Shown here: one piece after another, positions 13,116-25,117 of the stretch
Layout: each line of letters opens with the position of its first letter
How positions within the stretch are numbered: the stretch's first letter is position 1
Source of the DNA: Anaeramoeba flamelloides
Taxonomy: Eukaryota > Metamonada > Anaeramoebidae
Length of the DNA stretch: 64,000 nucleotides
NCBI GenBank assembly: GCA_027625915.1
Contig: JANTQA010000040.1
Span: 248,001 to 312,000 of the forward strand
Direction: 5' to 3'
Program-made: the position numbers and the translations under genes
Notes under the pieces: model-generated
Told to the model about the DNA's origin: nothing
Database searches by the model: none
The model's input: the letters and a program-made list of their open reading frames with translations, nothing else

Positions 13116-14989
13116 ATTCTTTCAGCTTTTTGCTATGTGTCCAAAATATTTTGGAACATTGTTTAGTTTATAGAAACAATAATAATCTGATGATTACCAA
13201 TTGTTGATTCATCATAAAAAATATAATTAAAAATAATTTACATCATTCAATTTTGTCTGTTTTTTTCAAAATTTAAATTTGTAATTTTAATGTTGAATAC
13301 TTCTTATATAAAAAAAAAAAAAAACCTTTTTTTATATGAATTTTATTTTTAAAAAATTTTGAATTACTATAGTTCAATATTTGAGACGGGTGGTGTAAAT
13401 GTCCATTTAAAAAATTAATTTTTCAATTTTATATTTTTTTTATCATTTTAGTTTCAAAGAGTTTCATATTATTCACTCAGTTCAGAGTTATTTAATTTCC
13501 AAAAAAAAAAAAAAAAAAAAATGGCCATAAGTATAAGTTACTTAAAAAATCTTTATTAATTTACTTTTTAATTATAAATAATAATTTTTTGGAACAAAAA
13601 AAAATTACTATTTTTGGTAAGAAAATTTGATATTTTATCACCAAAAAAATTCATAGTAGAAAATTAATTCATTTTCAGTTCCAAATATGGCATAATTTTG
13701 TTAATGGTAATTTCAAATATAAAATTTTGAATATAATGATAAAAATAAATTATATTTGGTTGTAAATGATCTTTTTTCGAAATGAAAATCAAAATATTAA
13801 TCAAAAATTTGCAATTTATTTTTGTTTTTCGAAAAGAAATGAAAATATTTTATTATTTTTTAATAACCAATAGATTTAAGATAATTCAAGATTTTTTAAA
13901 TAAGGTTTGAAAATGTATGCGAAGCTGATTAAAACCATGAAAAGAATTAATATGAACAAAAATAATTTTTTTATGCTTCTTTTTAAATCTGAAAACTTTT
14001 TACAACTTCTTAAATTTATCTGATTTAATTGTTTAAGAGAGAAAAAAATATAGAGAAAATTTATTTTCTTTTTTATTTTTATTTTTTTCAAGGAAAAGTC
14101 AACTAAATTTCTTCATAAATTTACTTCAATACAATAAGATTTGATTTAAAAGGGTATTGAGATATTAAAATTTATATATATATTAAAAAGGGTTCTTGAG
14201 ATTTTATAATATTTTTCAGTTCTATTTTTGAAAACTATTAAATTTCTTTGCTTTTGAGTTTCTTGTTGTCTTTTAACTAAAAATTCTTTAGAAATCAATT
14301 GAATTTAGTATCTTTTATTTTATAAGGCCAACACAATGATAGATATATCAGTGAATTTTTTTTTCATGGCATTTAATTTGAGTTGTAACTATATTGGAAT
14401 TTTAAGTATATTTCATTATTTCAAGCATCTATAAAAATCCAATTTTATTTCATTAGTCAGTTGATAGTAACTCTTAATTTTTTTTTTATTCTCAAGGTAA
14501 TTGAGTAATTATTTACACAAGGATACAATTAAACTCAATAAACTAAATTTTAAATATCAACCTTATCAAAATGAATTATCTTAATTAAATTCATTTTTTT
14601 TTTAAATTAATTTCAAGTATAATCATCAAACTTTCAGGTTTTAATATGATGGTTTTAAAAAGAAAAAATAAATTTCTAATATTTTTATTTTCAAAAATTA
14701 CACAGTAACTAATTTTGGAGACTTTTTACAAATAAATATCATTTTAAATTTAATTTTCCTGTAAAAAATACATTAAAAATAAAATTAAATTATTCATCTA
14801 AATAGATTAGAAATGATTGATCTTTCTATTTTATTTTTTCAATTATTTATTAAATTTTATGAAATTTATTACATTATCACTTACTTTTTTTCAATTATCC
14901 AAAGTATCAACAACGAAAAGTTAGTATAAAAATCAGTTATTTGATAATATCTATTATTTTTTATAAAATTAGATTCATTAAATTTGATT

Positions 14990-15450
14990 TAGTTTTATTT
15001 GTTGGAAAATCTTTTAAAAATTGAGAAATAATTTTAAAGTCTATTGTCACATTTAATCTTTGGGTTGTTGATAACTAACTGAAATGACTAAGATAGTGGT
15101 TATTAATTATTGATTATAAATAATCAAATTAAAAAATATATCTTTAGGTTATAAGTTGAATTTTCTCCTTTTTAAAAAAAGTTATTTGAGAATAACATTT
15201 TTTTTTTATTTTTTATTTTTCTAATTTAAATTAATTTTATTTGTTTGAAAAATAAAAACAATTGTGAAATAAGACTAAAAATTATTGATATTTTTAATCT
15301 TTAGGTTGTTTATAGATTCGCTGAAATAATTAATATTGTGTTTTTTTATTTATTTAGAATAAAGAAATTAAAAATGTTCTTTAGGTTAGGAGTTGAATTT
15401 TTTCAAGTTTTAAAATAATTATATAATTTGTTTTGGAGATAATTAAATTG
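14990..15450 (+). repeat. Diverged tandem duplication, ~242-bp period
   Basis: 'ttttatttgttggaaaat', 'tttaatctttgggttgtt', 'ctgaaat' and 'tctttaggtt' in the first unit recur about 242 bp later as 'ttttatttgtttgaaaaat', 'tttaatctttaggttgtt', 'ctgaaat' and 'tctttaggtt'. Noncoding. Confidence 0.5.
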
Positions 15451-15960
15451 TTTTGAAAAGGTTATTTTCAAACTTTGGTATTTTATTTTAAACTGGGGTT
15501 TTCATATACTGCCTTCACCGAATAAAATTTTAATCTTAAATAAAAGAAAATAAATTTTTTTGAAGTAATTTGAAAATATGTCGAATTTTTAACTTTTTGA
15601 GAATGAGAAAAATAGATCAAACCCTATCAAAATAATAATTAATTTCTGAAAATTGATTAGAAAGTAAATATGATATTATTGTAACATATTTTTACTTTGT
15701 TTTTCAATTCCTTGATGTAGTTGACAAAAATTTGAATACACTTGTAAGTACTATCCAAATTTTATATATTATTTTTATTATTATTTATCCCTTAAAGACT
15801 TGTTTTTAGAATTTAAGGGGGAATCAAATTTTATTTTCGGTAAACAAAAATTCCCTTAAGAAAGATATTAAAATAGTCTTAAAGATTGTATGTTGAAAGA
15901 AATTCAAATAATTAAATTTGTTTTTGGTTTTAAAAAAAATTAAAAAAACAATTATTGATT

Positions 15961-16275
15961 CAAAATTTTTCAAAATTCAGTCCAAAATAAACAAAAAAAA
16001 TGTTAAAATCAATTTTGTCTTCCTCCTCCATCTCTAACTTTTTCTTTTATCATTTAAATTAACTGATCTCACCTCACCCCAAAATTCTATTATATTTTTA
16101 AGATGGAATGAAAAAAAAGTGAAGCAAAATAGGTTTTCGAGCCTTTTTAATTGCAATTATGAATTTGGCTTGAGTGAAAATGTTTTTATGGAAACTATAA
16201 AAATCCAAAAAAAACATTTAAAATTGAAATTTTAACAAGATTTCAAAACTCAGCATTCTTTGTTGTCAATAAATA
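15961..16275 (+). repeat. Left inverted-repeat arm flanking the IPK gene
   Basis: This arm aligns with the reverse complement of 19215-19520 over its whole length. The innermost 100 bp is the best conserved ('gaaattttaacaagattt', 'caaaactcagcattcttt', 'gagtgaaaa'). The arms enclose about 2.9 kb containing the inositol polyphosphate kinase gene. No target-site duplication was evident outside the arms. Confidence 0.65.
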
Positions 16276-17098
16276 TGTTGTTGGTTCAAAAAGTCTAAAA
16301 GACAAACAATAATAAACAAACAGTACTTGGGTTTATTCTTGAATTACACCTAACTCGAATTAAAAAAACCAAAATTCCTTCACTTTATCAAAAGATTTGT
16401 TTTTTTCTATGAAGTAAAAAATTTCAACAGTTTTTGTTTGTATTTTTGTTTTGGTCACGATGATTGTTTTACCAAATGTTATTGATAGACTATTTTGAGA
16501 GGTAGAGAGATTATGGGGATTATATTTGAGGATCGGAATTTGATGTTTCTTCGATGAATGAGATCTGTCAGCAACTCAAGTAAAATCAAAATTCTGAAAA
16601 TAAAAAGAAAATTTAAGAGAATCCGCAGAAAATGATCACTTTGGAAAATTGGTCCTTTTGTTAAGGCCTTTTTAAGGAAAACCAAAAAAAACGAAAAAAC
16701 TGAAATTTCAAAAAGAAAATGTTAGTTAGATTTTTTTTCGGCAACCTTTATTTTTCACAGAAACACAAATATTTTTCAAAACACAAGTTATTGAAGGGTA
16801 TTATAATTTAACTGTCGCTGATCAAAAACGTTCCAATTCCAAGAGTTCAATCTGCTAAAACAAGTCAAATGCAAAAAAACCATTTTTTAAAATATTAAAA
16901 AAAAAAAAAAAAAAACATTTTCTGAAGTTAGTCGTTTATTTGGCACAAATACTTTCCCAGAAAGTAACTTTAAAATAAGATCATTACCAAATCGAAAAGT
17001 TTTGAAAAAAAAAAAAAAGGAGAAAAAAAAATTTAGTAGATGTTGTGCTGGTGAACAAGCAAGATCACAAATAAAAAGTACTAAAAAAAAAAAAAATA
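16276..17098. other. Region 3' of the IPK gene
   Basis: No gene is supported. A less homopolymeric island at about 16440-16690 carries an open minus-strand frame without an ATG, preceded by a TTTTATTTTCAG acceptor-like site. It could be an unrecognised exon or a 3' UTR. Long A runs lie at 16900-16915 and 17007-17100. Confidence 0.35.
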
Positions 17099-17926
17099 TT
17101 ATTTGTATTCATTGATTATTTTTTCAAGTGCACCTATCAAGTAATTCAAGCCAAAAAGATAACCATCTTCGTCTTGTCCTTTAGGTATGTTGATATAAGA
17201 ATGAGCAAAATCAATAAGTTTAAAACAATATTTGTCACTTTCAGCATCATAGATGATCAAAATCGAAGAAGAGAACAGTCTAATATCCGAGAATGGTTCT
17301 AGTGTCTGTTTTAAATTCTTCGTGTCCTCAAGAAATTGCTTTGCGACAGCCATTTTAAATTCGACACCGTCGTGTAAGAAAATTCGAAGGAAAAGGTCTG
17401 CTTTATCGCCAGACAACTTTCTTCCCCAGGCTTTATCCTTTTTTTCATATTCATTGATTTTTTTGTTAAATCGTTTCATTCCGACCATTCTAAAGCCATG
17501 GGTCCATGAAGTGGATGCCTTGCATTTCCTTGATTGACTTTTGACCTTGTCTTCTTTTGCTCCGATACCGTATCCTCTTCTACCCATCTTCAGATCCATA
17601 ATACATGGCTTGGTCATGCCATACATCAAGTTTTCCATGACAAAATATCGTTTGTGGTTATTGTTGATTTCAACCTCATCTAATGTCCTTAATGGCTTGG
17701 TTTCTACTAACTCTTCAGAATTTGTAATCGTATGAATTTCGTCCTGTGAGGCATCAAAAAATCCAAATGTTTTTGGGAAAAATGGCCTGAGTGGCTTGTA
17801 TTTCTCCATATCTTCAATGAAGACATAAAATTTTCCTTCTTCGTGAGTGATAGGCTTTGCTAGTTTACCATCTGGCAATTTCAAGATCGATCCATGGCCA
17901 CCTACTTGGTTTTGTGATTTACTCAT
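17099..17926 (-). CDS. Inositol polyphosphate kinase (IP6K/IPMK/IP3K family)
   Basis: An intronless 275-residue protein starting at the ATG 17926. The family hallmark PxxxDxKxG is present as PCIMDLKMG (residues 107-115), with the inositol-binding/catalytic Asp and Lys. The N-lobe has a G-rich GGHGSILKLPDG (9-20) and a hinge-like FVMEN (95-99). The C-lobe has the SLL-like SSSILIIYD (219-227) and the metal-binding IDFAHS (238-243), followed by DEDGYLFGL (252-260). STSWTHGFRMVGM (138-150) matches the conserved region after the catalytic motif. The enzyme transfers ATP phosphate to inositol phosphates in cytosol or nucleus; sequence alone does not fix whether it is IP6K-, IPMK- or IP3K-type. Length is in the range of minimal family members. 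The gene sits between long inverted repeats, which is unusual. Confidence 0.93.
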   Translation of the reverse strand: MSKSQNQVGGHGSILKLPDGKLAKPITHEEGKFYVFIEDMEKYKPLRPFFPKTFGFFDASQDEIHTITNSEELVETKPLRTLDEVEINNNHKRYFVMENLMYGMTKPCIMDLKMGRRGYGIGAKEDKVKSQSRKCKASTSWTHGFRMVGMKRFNKKINEYEKKDKAWGRKLSGDKADLFLRIFLHDGVEFKMAVAKQFLEDTKNLKQTLEPFSDIRLFSSSILIIYDAESDKYCFKLIDFAHSYINIPKGQDEDGYLFGLNYLIGALEKIINEYK

Positions 17927-19214
17927 TTAAAAAAAATAAGTGTAGATAAAAAGAGAAAAAAATAAATTTAAATTAATTGTTTTTTCTCAATTCGCTATTC
18001 AGAATGTTTAGCTAAATAAAATTGCTTGTCGAACAATTTGTTAAAAATTTGTCAAAAGTTAAACTTTATGTCTTATTTTGATGCTTTAATGGGATTTGAA
18101 ATGTATATGAGAGAAAACTTTTAAATAGTGACTTACTTTTTTCAATTTTTCAAAATCATAGCTTTAGAATTTGTTAAATAACCCAAATATATCAAAAAAG
18201 AGTTCCAAAAAGATTACCATTATCACTATTTCCAATCTATTTGTTTTCAAATTAATTTAATTTTAACTGAAATAAAAGTTGTGATTAAAAAAATTTTATT
18301 CTCTTCAAATCACTAAAAATATCAATAATATGCTCTTATTTTGTCTTTCTACTCAAAGATAATAAAGCATTTATTTTCACAAAATTTACAATTAAACTTT
18401 ATGAAGAACTAAACAACAAATGAAATTTTAGAGAAAGGAATTCTCATTTTAAAAAGAATTCTTCTTTTTGTTAATGCTTTTGAAAAAATTTCTTGAGTGA
18501 TCAAAAAAAATTAGTACCAACTGCTAAAATGGGTATTTTAAAATATATCTTTACTTTGTTTTCTTCTTGTTCCAAGGTAACATCCAATTTACTGCCCGAT
18601 AGTATACCTAAGTTCAAATCAATTTCGAAAGTAAAGGTCTGGAATTTTAAATAAAATTTAAATTATTCATGCAATTAGTCGAATATTTTTCATAAAATTC
18701 ATAATATTCTCAATTTTTTTGTTTTTTTTCTTTTTTTGAGAATTCAACTCGATCTAAAGATTAACTATAATTTTTAAGATAAATTTTCCAATTTGATCCT
18801 TGATTTTTCAAATTTTTTTGTAAATAATAGAACTTTAAGAAACCTGTATCATATTTAATTTAGGGTTTATTGTCAGTTTCTTTGATGGGATAATATTTGG
18901 GTCTTCTAAAACAAAAAAACACACTTTTTATTTTTGAAACACAGATTAAACTTTTGGAGACATATTATTTGGAACACACTACAAAGAAAATCGTAAATTA
19001 AAGGATAAAATTCAGATTATGGTATTATAATCTGTGTAAAATAAAATTCCAAATATGTACCTTAAAATAAAGAGTTTGTGTACACTGAATTTCTTTGAAA
19101 GTTTGAAGATTAAAAGTAGAATGGCTGTTAAAATCACAAGTGAAAACTTGTTAAGAATTATTCGGATTTCATTGACCAGTAATATTACTCTTTTTATACT
19201 CTGTAAAATATTAA

Positions 19215-19520
19215 TTGACTTCAAAGAATGCTGAGTTTTGAAATCTTGTTAAAATTTCAATTTTGGGTTTTTTTTGGTATTGAATAGTTTCCATTAAAAC
19301 GTTTTCACTCAACCAAATTCCAAAATTTAATTAACAAGTCCTTCATATTAAATTCCTATTTACTTCGACTTCTTTTTAACCCACTTTACAAATATAATAT
19401 AATTTGGGGTTAGGCGATATCAATCCATTTGAAGGTAAAGGGGGGAAAAGAGATGTAGTGGGTAGATAAATTTGATTTTAAAATTATATAGTGTTTATTT
19501 TTAGAATTTTATAAATTTTG
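19215..19520 (-). repeat. Right inverted-repeat arm flanking the IPK gene
   Basis: Reverse complement of 15961-16275; the match begins at the outer base pair (15961 with 19520) and continues inward past 'ctcagcattctttg'. The outer ~80 bp and inner ~110 bp are well conserved, and the middle has indels. Confidence 0.65.
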
Positions 19521-19988
19521 TGAGTAATACTTTTTTTTACTTTTTATATAAAGGCCTCAAACCACCCTTGGAAACAATTTAGTAGTTAATAAAAACATCA
19601 AGTTGTTCTTTAGAGTTAAAAAAAAGTCAGAGTGGTGCATTATATATCAAAATCCAAATCTCAATTACTAATGTATGTTGAGGATTTTCCTGAAACCAAT
19701 TAAAAGTTTCTAGCATTCTTGGAAAACGTAAAACCTACTCAATTTTATTTTGTAAAAAAAAATAAAACAGGAATTGCAGTTAAGGGAGTAACTACTTCAT
19801 ACGGCGCGATAAAAATTCGAGAGAGATGAGAGGAGAGTGTTTCATTTTAGTGGTTTATGATTGTAGATTCTCTAAAAATTTTTTTAAAAAAATTATTTGA
19901 TATTTTTGTTAGTAATGCTAAACAATAAAAAAAAAAGAGATATGAATTGATAAATTTGGTTCAACTTGTATTTATAATAAAGAGGTTG

Positions 19989-20023
19989 TTTTTTTTTTTT
20001 TTTTTTTTTTTTTTGGGGGGGGG
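19989..20023. repeat. T26-G9 homopolymer tract
   Basis: Twenty-six T are followed by nine G. G or C runs are rare here; others are near 2800, 25350 and 33533. It may be slippage-prone or an assembly artefact. Confidence 0.9.
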
Positions 20024-20045
20024 ATAATTTTAGATTCTTAGAATA

Positions 20046-20238
20046 CACCCAGTTCCACTTTTAAGTCCCAAACTTTAACGAAATTTAAGGCACAATAAAA
20101 GTTCCTAATTAAATCACAAAATCCAGACTGTAGTAAAATAATTTGTATAAAAAAAATTCGAAATTATGTACTTTAATTTGAGTTTTTTTGTGGGTCTTAA
20201 ATTTTGTTAAAGTTTGTAACTTAAATTTGAAACTGATT
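20046..20238. repeat. MITE, 32342-type family
   Basis: The left arm begins 'cacccagttccactttta', followed by 'caaactttaacgaaattt' and 'aaggcac'. The right arm is its inverse, ending '..gaaactgattg'. A TA precedes the left end. It is homologous to the better preserved copy at 32342-32516. Confidence 0.65.
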
Positions 20239-21210
20239 GAAAAACTTATACTATTTTGTGGTTTAAATTTTGATAAAATATCATCATGTTCATTTCTCCA
20301 ATTCCACCAAATCCAAGTGTTTAAAACCCCAACCAGATATCTTTTGGGATAATTGTTATTTTTTTAGAATCCTTCTAACTATTAAAGCCCGATACTTATT
20401 TCCATTTGTGATTGTATCAATTGTAATTTTGTTGTTCTTTTTAAACAAAACCCATTAATCAAAAATGGCACTGATAAAATAATCTTTAAGCTTTTTGTTG
20501 TAATGAAAGAAAAAATTCAAAAATGATGAAAAAAGAAAAAATCAAAAAATTAAATGCCATAATAGAATGTCGAGATAAGGATAAAAATAATCCATTTAAC
20601 ATTCGAAACACTATTTTAAGTAATTCAACTCAACATACTATTGTGGCAATTTCTTTGAGACTTTTGAAAAAAAAAATTAAAAAATCTAATGAACGAAGTA
20701 CTTTCAATAATAAAAATCATTGAGTAACAACCAAAGTGAAAAATGTTATTTTCTGATCCTTTTCAAAATTGTAAAAAAAAATGAAAAATTTTCCTTTTAC
20801 TGTGGCTACTCACATAAAAAAGAAAGACACCACTTTTTCCCCGTGTGTAATACAATACTATTTATTAATTTATTAGATCAACTTTTTGTACTATTTTACT
20901 TTCTACAAATGAAACCTTGGGAATAACGTTTTATGAATATATTTTACCTTTGGTTACAACAGAATTTAATTTTCAGACTGTAGACTTGGAGATAACAATT
21001 ATTGGAAAAATGAACCTTTGTTGTAAAAAAAGTGTCTATTTCATACTCAAAAAAAGAGTATCAATTGAAAAAAAATCAAAAAATATAAAAGTTAAAGGTA
21101 TCAATAATCCAACAATTTTCATTTTCAACATAAAAACGGAGAAATTATTGGAAATATTACTTCACAGAATCCCAAAAATAAAATAAAATATACACAAAGT
21201 TTTTTGAAAT

Positions 21211-21560
21211 CTAACTATCTAATAAAATGATTTCAAAATCAACTTGTAAATAATGAAAATTTTCATCGTCATCAGTAATGGAAAATGTCAAGACTAAACT
21301 CGTTCAAGTTTTCCAGAATTTATTTCCAAACCAAAAGGAATCACATGCATTCCAAATGGTTCTACTACACAAATTAATTGTTTTTTGTTAAATAGATCAA
21401 AAACAAAAAGTTAATAATTTAAACCACTAGTGGGTTAATTAATATTTTTTTGAGCTTCAAAACAATACAGCTATCAAATTACAGGAAAAAAGATGTCAAA
21501 TAGATTACTTTAACCAAAAAAGTGAGAATGGAGAAATCCTCAGCATCTTTTATTTTTATT
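21211..21560 (-). pseudogene. Decayed protein-coding remnant of unknown family
   Basis: On the minus strand a protein-like frame (VFDLFNKKQLICVVEPFG, then HVIPFGLEINSGKLERV, about 21303-21410) is followed by TFSITDDDENFHYLQVDF in a shifted frame, ending at a TAG at 21211-21213. The two segments would be continuous but for a shift near 21300, and the frame is also closed upstream near 21415. Codon content here is more coding-like than the surroundings. I do not recognise the family. An unusual intron instead of a frameshift is possible but I see no splice pair. It abuts the start of the F-box gene. Confidence 0.35.
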
Positions 21561-21677
21561 TTTTTTTTTTTGTTGAGAGCTTCAATTTTTTGTTTTATTT
21601 TATTTTTTATCAACAAACTACTTAACAAAAAAGTTTCTTCTTATCGAAGCATTGTTTGGTCAAAAGTTGAATGAAGA

Positions 21678-23975
21678 ATGGATGATCTTTTTGATGTTTT
21701 TCAGTTTCATTCAAGCCTTCTTACACGAGATCCTAATTATTCCGTCAACCACCGACAAAATAAAAGTTGGATTAACAATTCATCTCAAAACTGTTTTAAT
21801 TCTCTTCCTAATGAATGTAATCCCTTTTTTTTTTTTGAATTTTTTTTTTTTTTGAAATTATTTCCTTTTGTTTGTTCAAGTAAAATTAATTAAGCCCCCA
21901 AACAAATTGTGTAAACCAACTTACCCTCAAGAAAACAATCATTTTTAAATTTAAAATACAACCATTAAAAAATAAACAAACAACAAAAAACAAAAACCAA
22001 AAACCAAATCAACCAACAATTGCCACAAACAAAAGTGATTTATGAAATTTTCTCTTATTTGGATCGGCCTTTTTATCTTGGTGTCTGTTCTTGTGTATCT
22101 ACTCGTTTTCAAGAAATATCGAATGACTCTTTGTTATGGAAAAATCTTCTTTTACGAGAGAAAGTTTCTGATTTATTAAATTTTGGGCATTTGGGGATTG
22201 ATCGTTTTGGTGATCCAATTTTTACAGGTGGCCTTGACGTAAAGTCTGTTCTTAACCAAAAACAAGCTTCCACAAGCCTGTATCAAAAACAGACTTACCC
22301 TGTAAAGAAAAAAGAAAAAAAAAAACAAAAAAAAAAAACTACAAAAGAAAACGAAAAACCAAATCAAAATCAAAATCAAAAAAAAAAAAAAATCGAAAAA
22401 GAAAAAGAAAACATAAAAGGCACCAAAAAAGAAGAAAACAACAACAAAAACGAAATTAGATTTGTCAATGAAAATGGTAATGAGAGTAATGAAATCCGCT
22501 ATGACTCTGATAATAGTTGGGAAAAAGTTCAAAATTTTAAAGAGCAAAATAAATCCAAAGTAATTCACCCAAGAAATCTTTTTCTCTCACAAGTGAACAA
22601 ATACCAAACATTGAAGCAAGAAATCGAAAAGCACCAAAACCAAGAAAAAGTTGAATTGACATTAAACGAACGAATTAAAAAAATGTCTAATGGCTATCTC
22701 TTTGGGACATTATATTTATTTATCTTTTGCTTATTACCACTTTTAATCGGATTAAAATTAGAAAATGCATTGTCGTCGGATTGGATTTGGGTATTTGGGC
22801 CATCTTTCGTTTCAATTGGTTATTTGATCGTATTGTTATCTTTTATAGTAGTTGCGGAGCCGGGCAATGAAGAAAAATTAATGTTGTCTTTTTTATCAAC
22901 AATATTTTTTTTATTATTGCTAATTTATTTGAAATTGGCTGGGATTTTCGAAATGAATCTCTTTGTGACCCTAAGCCCGATTTCCGTTGGCGCAATCCCG
23001 ATTTGCTATTATTTTGGTATAATGATTTTTTACAATGAAAACGAAAAAGACAAAGATGATAAAAATGATTTTTCATTAAGCGATAACCTTTCCACGGCAG
23101 GGATAAACCACACTCTTGGGTTTGAAAACGACAGCAATGATTCAACCGATGGAAAAACGCAATCTAATAATAATAACACTTTTGAAAAAAGGAAATCCGT
23201 TAAAAGTAATAATAACAAGAATAATGGCATTGATGAGGATGACATTGATCTTGATATTGCTATTGATAGTGATAGTGACAGCGGCAATAGCATTGGTAAC
23301 GGTATCGGTATCGGTGTCGGCAATAATAATAATGAGAATGAGAATAATAATACAATGAACCGAAATGATTTGACAGAATCAAATATAACTAATTTATCTG
23401 GAAATGATGAAGATTCTGACTTTACAAAAAATAATGAGCGTTTGATAAGAAGTTCAATGTCTATTTACTCCTTAATTAATTTTTTTGTTTTCACAATTAC
23501 CGGCATTTTATTAGCATTGAAATTGGATTTTGGCTGGGAGATTTCGTATGCAACAATGTTTGGCTTTCAAATATTTTTAATAAGTTTGCCAATAATCTTA
23601 ATAATAGTATGCTTAACCTGCTTTCGTAATCACCCCATTAGCATCAAATTGTCTTCCTATTTTACAATTTGCTTTTTCTTAGGGTTGCCTTTTTTTATAA
23701 CTGAGCTCTTGCTACTATTGAACATCCAATACAACGCCCAAATTAATTGGAATTTTGTTTTCCTTCCAATTTCCGCAACATTTTTGATTGTCTTTTTTTG
23801 CTTCTTGTGTGTCTTTGGCTGTACGAAACAAAATACCCAATACCCAGATCCAAATCAATTTACAAATGAATTCTATACTGAAGATGATGGCGATTCCGAC
23901 AAGGATAATCATGTTGTTGGGGATATTGTAATTAATACAACGACGAATCAAAATTCTTACCAAAACGAAGATTAA
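21678..23975 (+). CDS. F-box protein fused to TMEM185-like membrane domain (2 exons)
   Basis: Exons 21678-21816 and 22036-23975 encode 692 residues. The 219-bp intron (GTAATC...AAAAG) splits the F-box; joining gives SLPNELIYEIFSYLDRPF, a canonical F-box start, followed by CVSTRFQEISNDSLLWKNLL (F-box about residues 43-90). An in-frame stop lies just upstream of the ATG at 21678, so the start is firm. After a K/N-rich linker come two blocks of about four hydrophobic segments each (about residues 265-380 and 521-645), separated by an acidic N/D/G-rich loop. LLIGLKLENALSSDWIWVF and GILLALKLDFGWEISY match the repeated 'LALRLD..I.WSY..VF' pattern of the TMEM185/transmembrane Fragile-X-F family. F-box proteins bring substrates to SCF ubiquitin ligases; here the ligase module would be membrane-anchored. 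That role is inferred. Confidence 0.85.
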
Positions 23976-24499
23976 TATTTTTTTTTTTCACCATCAGAAA
24001 ATTATCCATCTAGACTTTATTTAAAATAAATTAGTTAAATGTCTATACTTGCTTATTTGACCTCCAAAATTGAATTTGGATACATTTCCATTTTTTGAAA
24101 TCAATAAAATGATCCATTTAATATAAATAAAATCAAGAAAATGGACGATTTAATATGAATAAAATCAAGAAAATGAGCGAGATAATATGAATAAAACCAT
24201 TGTGAAAATTGATGAATACAAATATTAATGCAATGATAATAGTATGGTTCATAAAAAAATAAAATATGGATTTTCAATACCAAAAATAATAAAGAAATAA
24301 ATGCTTTATATAAAAATGGGAAAAGAGCATTAATTGATAATAAGTGATCCTTTGTTTATTAATTATTATTGTTGTGGAATTTGCAAAGCTTCAAGCATAG
24401 TATAAATGAGTCATAATTTTTAAAAAAAAACAGCAAGAACAATCCTAATGATATTTGAAATAACATTTCTTTTTATTTTTTAGACTTTTAACTTTTTCC

Positions 24500-24900
24500 A
24501 AATTTCTTTACAAGTTGTTTGGGTTCCTTCGGTTCCTTCGGTCACTTAGGTTCCTCCTTCCTCTTCTGGATTTTTTTTCAAATGTTTGGAGGAAAGTAAA
24601 ACCGACAAAAAATCATTAATAGAATTTGTAAACTTGTAATGATTAGATCATAAACAAACCGAATTTGTTTGATCTGATTAAATTCTGAACAAATTGAACT
24701 GATCTTAAGCAAACTGGACTCAACTGTATCCCAAGTGAAGCGATTTGAAACCGAACTGAATCGGCCTTTCGTACAATCTGCCAAGTCGATACTTGGGCTG
24801 GGCGAATGCTGTCGAGCTGGTATTCTGTACTGGGGTTTTGATGTAGAGTTGGTATCCTGTACAGGGATTTTACGAAAACAAGATTTCGGGAAACTTGGAA
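24500..24900. repeat. G+C-richer island with short internal repeats
   Basis: Contains 'gttccttcg' twice in a row, a 'ctgaa/gaactga' motif scattered over ~120 bp, and a ~28-bp near-duplicate: 'gctggtattctgtactgggg' followed by 'gttggtatcctgtacaggga'. Open frames on both strands end in poly-A or poly-T and match nothing I know. Confidence 0.4.
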
Positions 24901-25056
24901 AAGTAACCAAAAAAAAAAAACAAAAAAGCAAAAAAAAAAAATAAAAAGTAAAAAAAAAGTAAAACAACAAAAAGGAAATTTTGAAACACAATTCTTATTC
25001 TTAAAAAATCAGAGCTTTTTAGAGGTAGTTAATCTCTCAAAGTTCTTTTTTAAAAC

Positions 25057-25117
25057 TTAATAAAGGAACCTATTATATTTGATCTATAGTAGATCAAATA
25101 TTTAGATCTCTTTATTA
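25057..25117. repeat. Imperfect palindrome
   Basis: 'ttaataaag' pairs with 'ctttattaa' at the outside, and 'tttgatcta' with 'tagatcaaa' around a 3-base centre. The arms are about 28 bases each with an internal mismatch bubble. Confidence 0.6.

Larger units (their letters stand above)
11999..15960. other. Gene-free repeat-bearing DNA
   Basis: No gene is supported. It holds a ~130-bp direct duplication (12380-12540 and 12700-12835), repeat copy D (12715-13115) and a diverged ~242-bp tandem duplication (14990-15450). Short frames at 12815-13015 and 13876-14091 fall in repeats or homopolymers and are not believed. Confidence 0.5.
17927..21210. other. Intergenic DNA with MITEs
   Basis: It holds the right inverted arm (19215-19520), a weak member of the 32342-type MITE family (about 18955-19130), a T26-G9 tract (19989-20023) and a clearer MITE (20046-20238). 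From 20523 to 21186 three short open frames run head to tail in three different frames (66, 68 and 89 residues; only the first begins at ATG). I recognise nothing in them. They may be a decayed gene or chance. Confidence 0.4.

Noticed and set aside
16440-16600. C/D-box snoRNA on the strength of GATGAT and CTGA words
   Set aside because: Boxes are imperfect, no terminal stem was found, and such words are common.
20270-20458. 62-codon frame beside a MITE
   Set aside because: No ATG-supported start or motif; overlaps the MITE flank.
22176-22568. Antisense Phe-rich frame within the F-box gene
   Set aside because: Mirror of the Lys-rich linker; no independent start context or motif.
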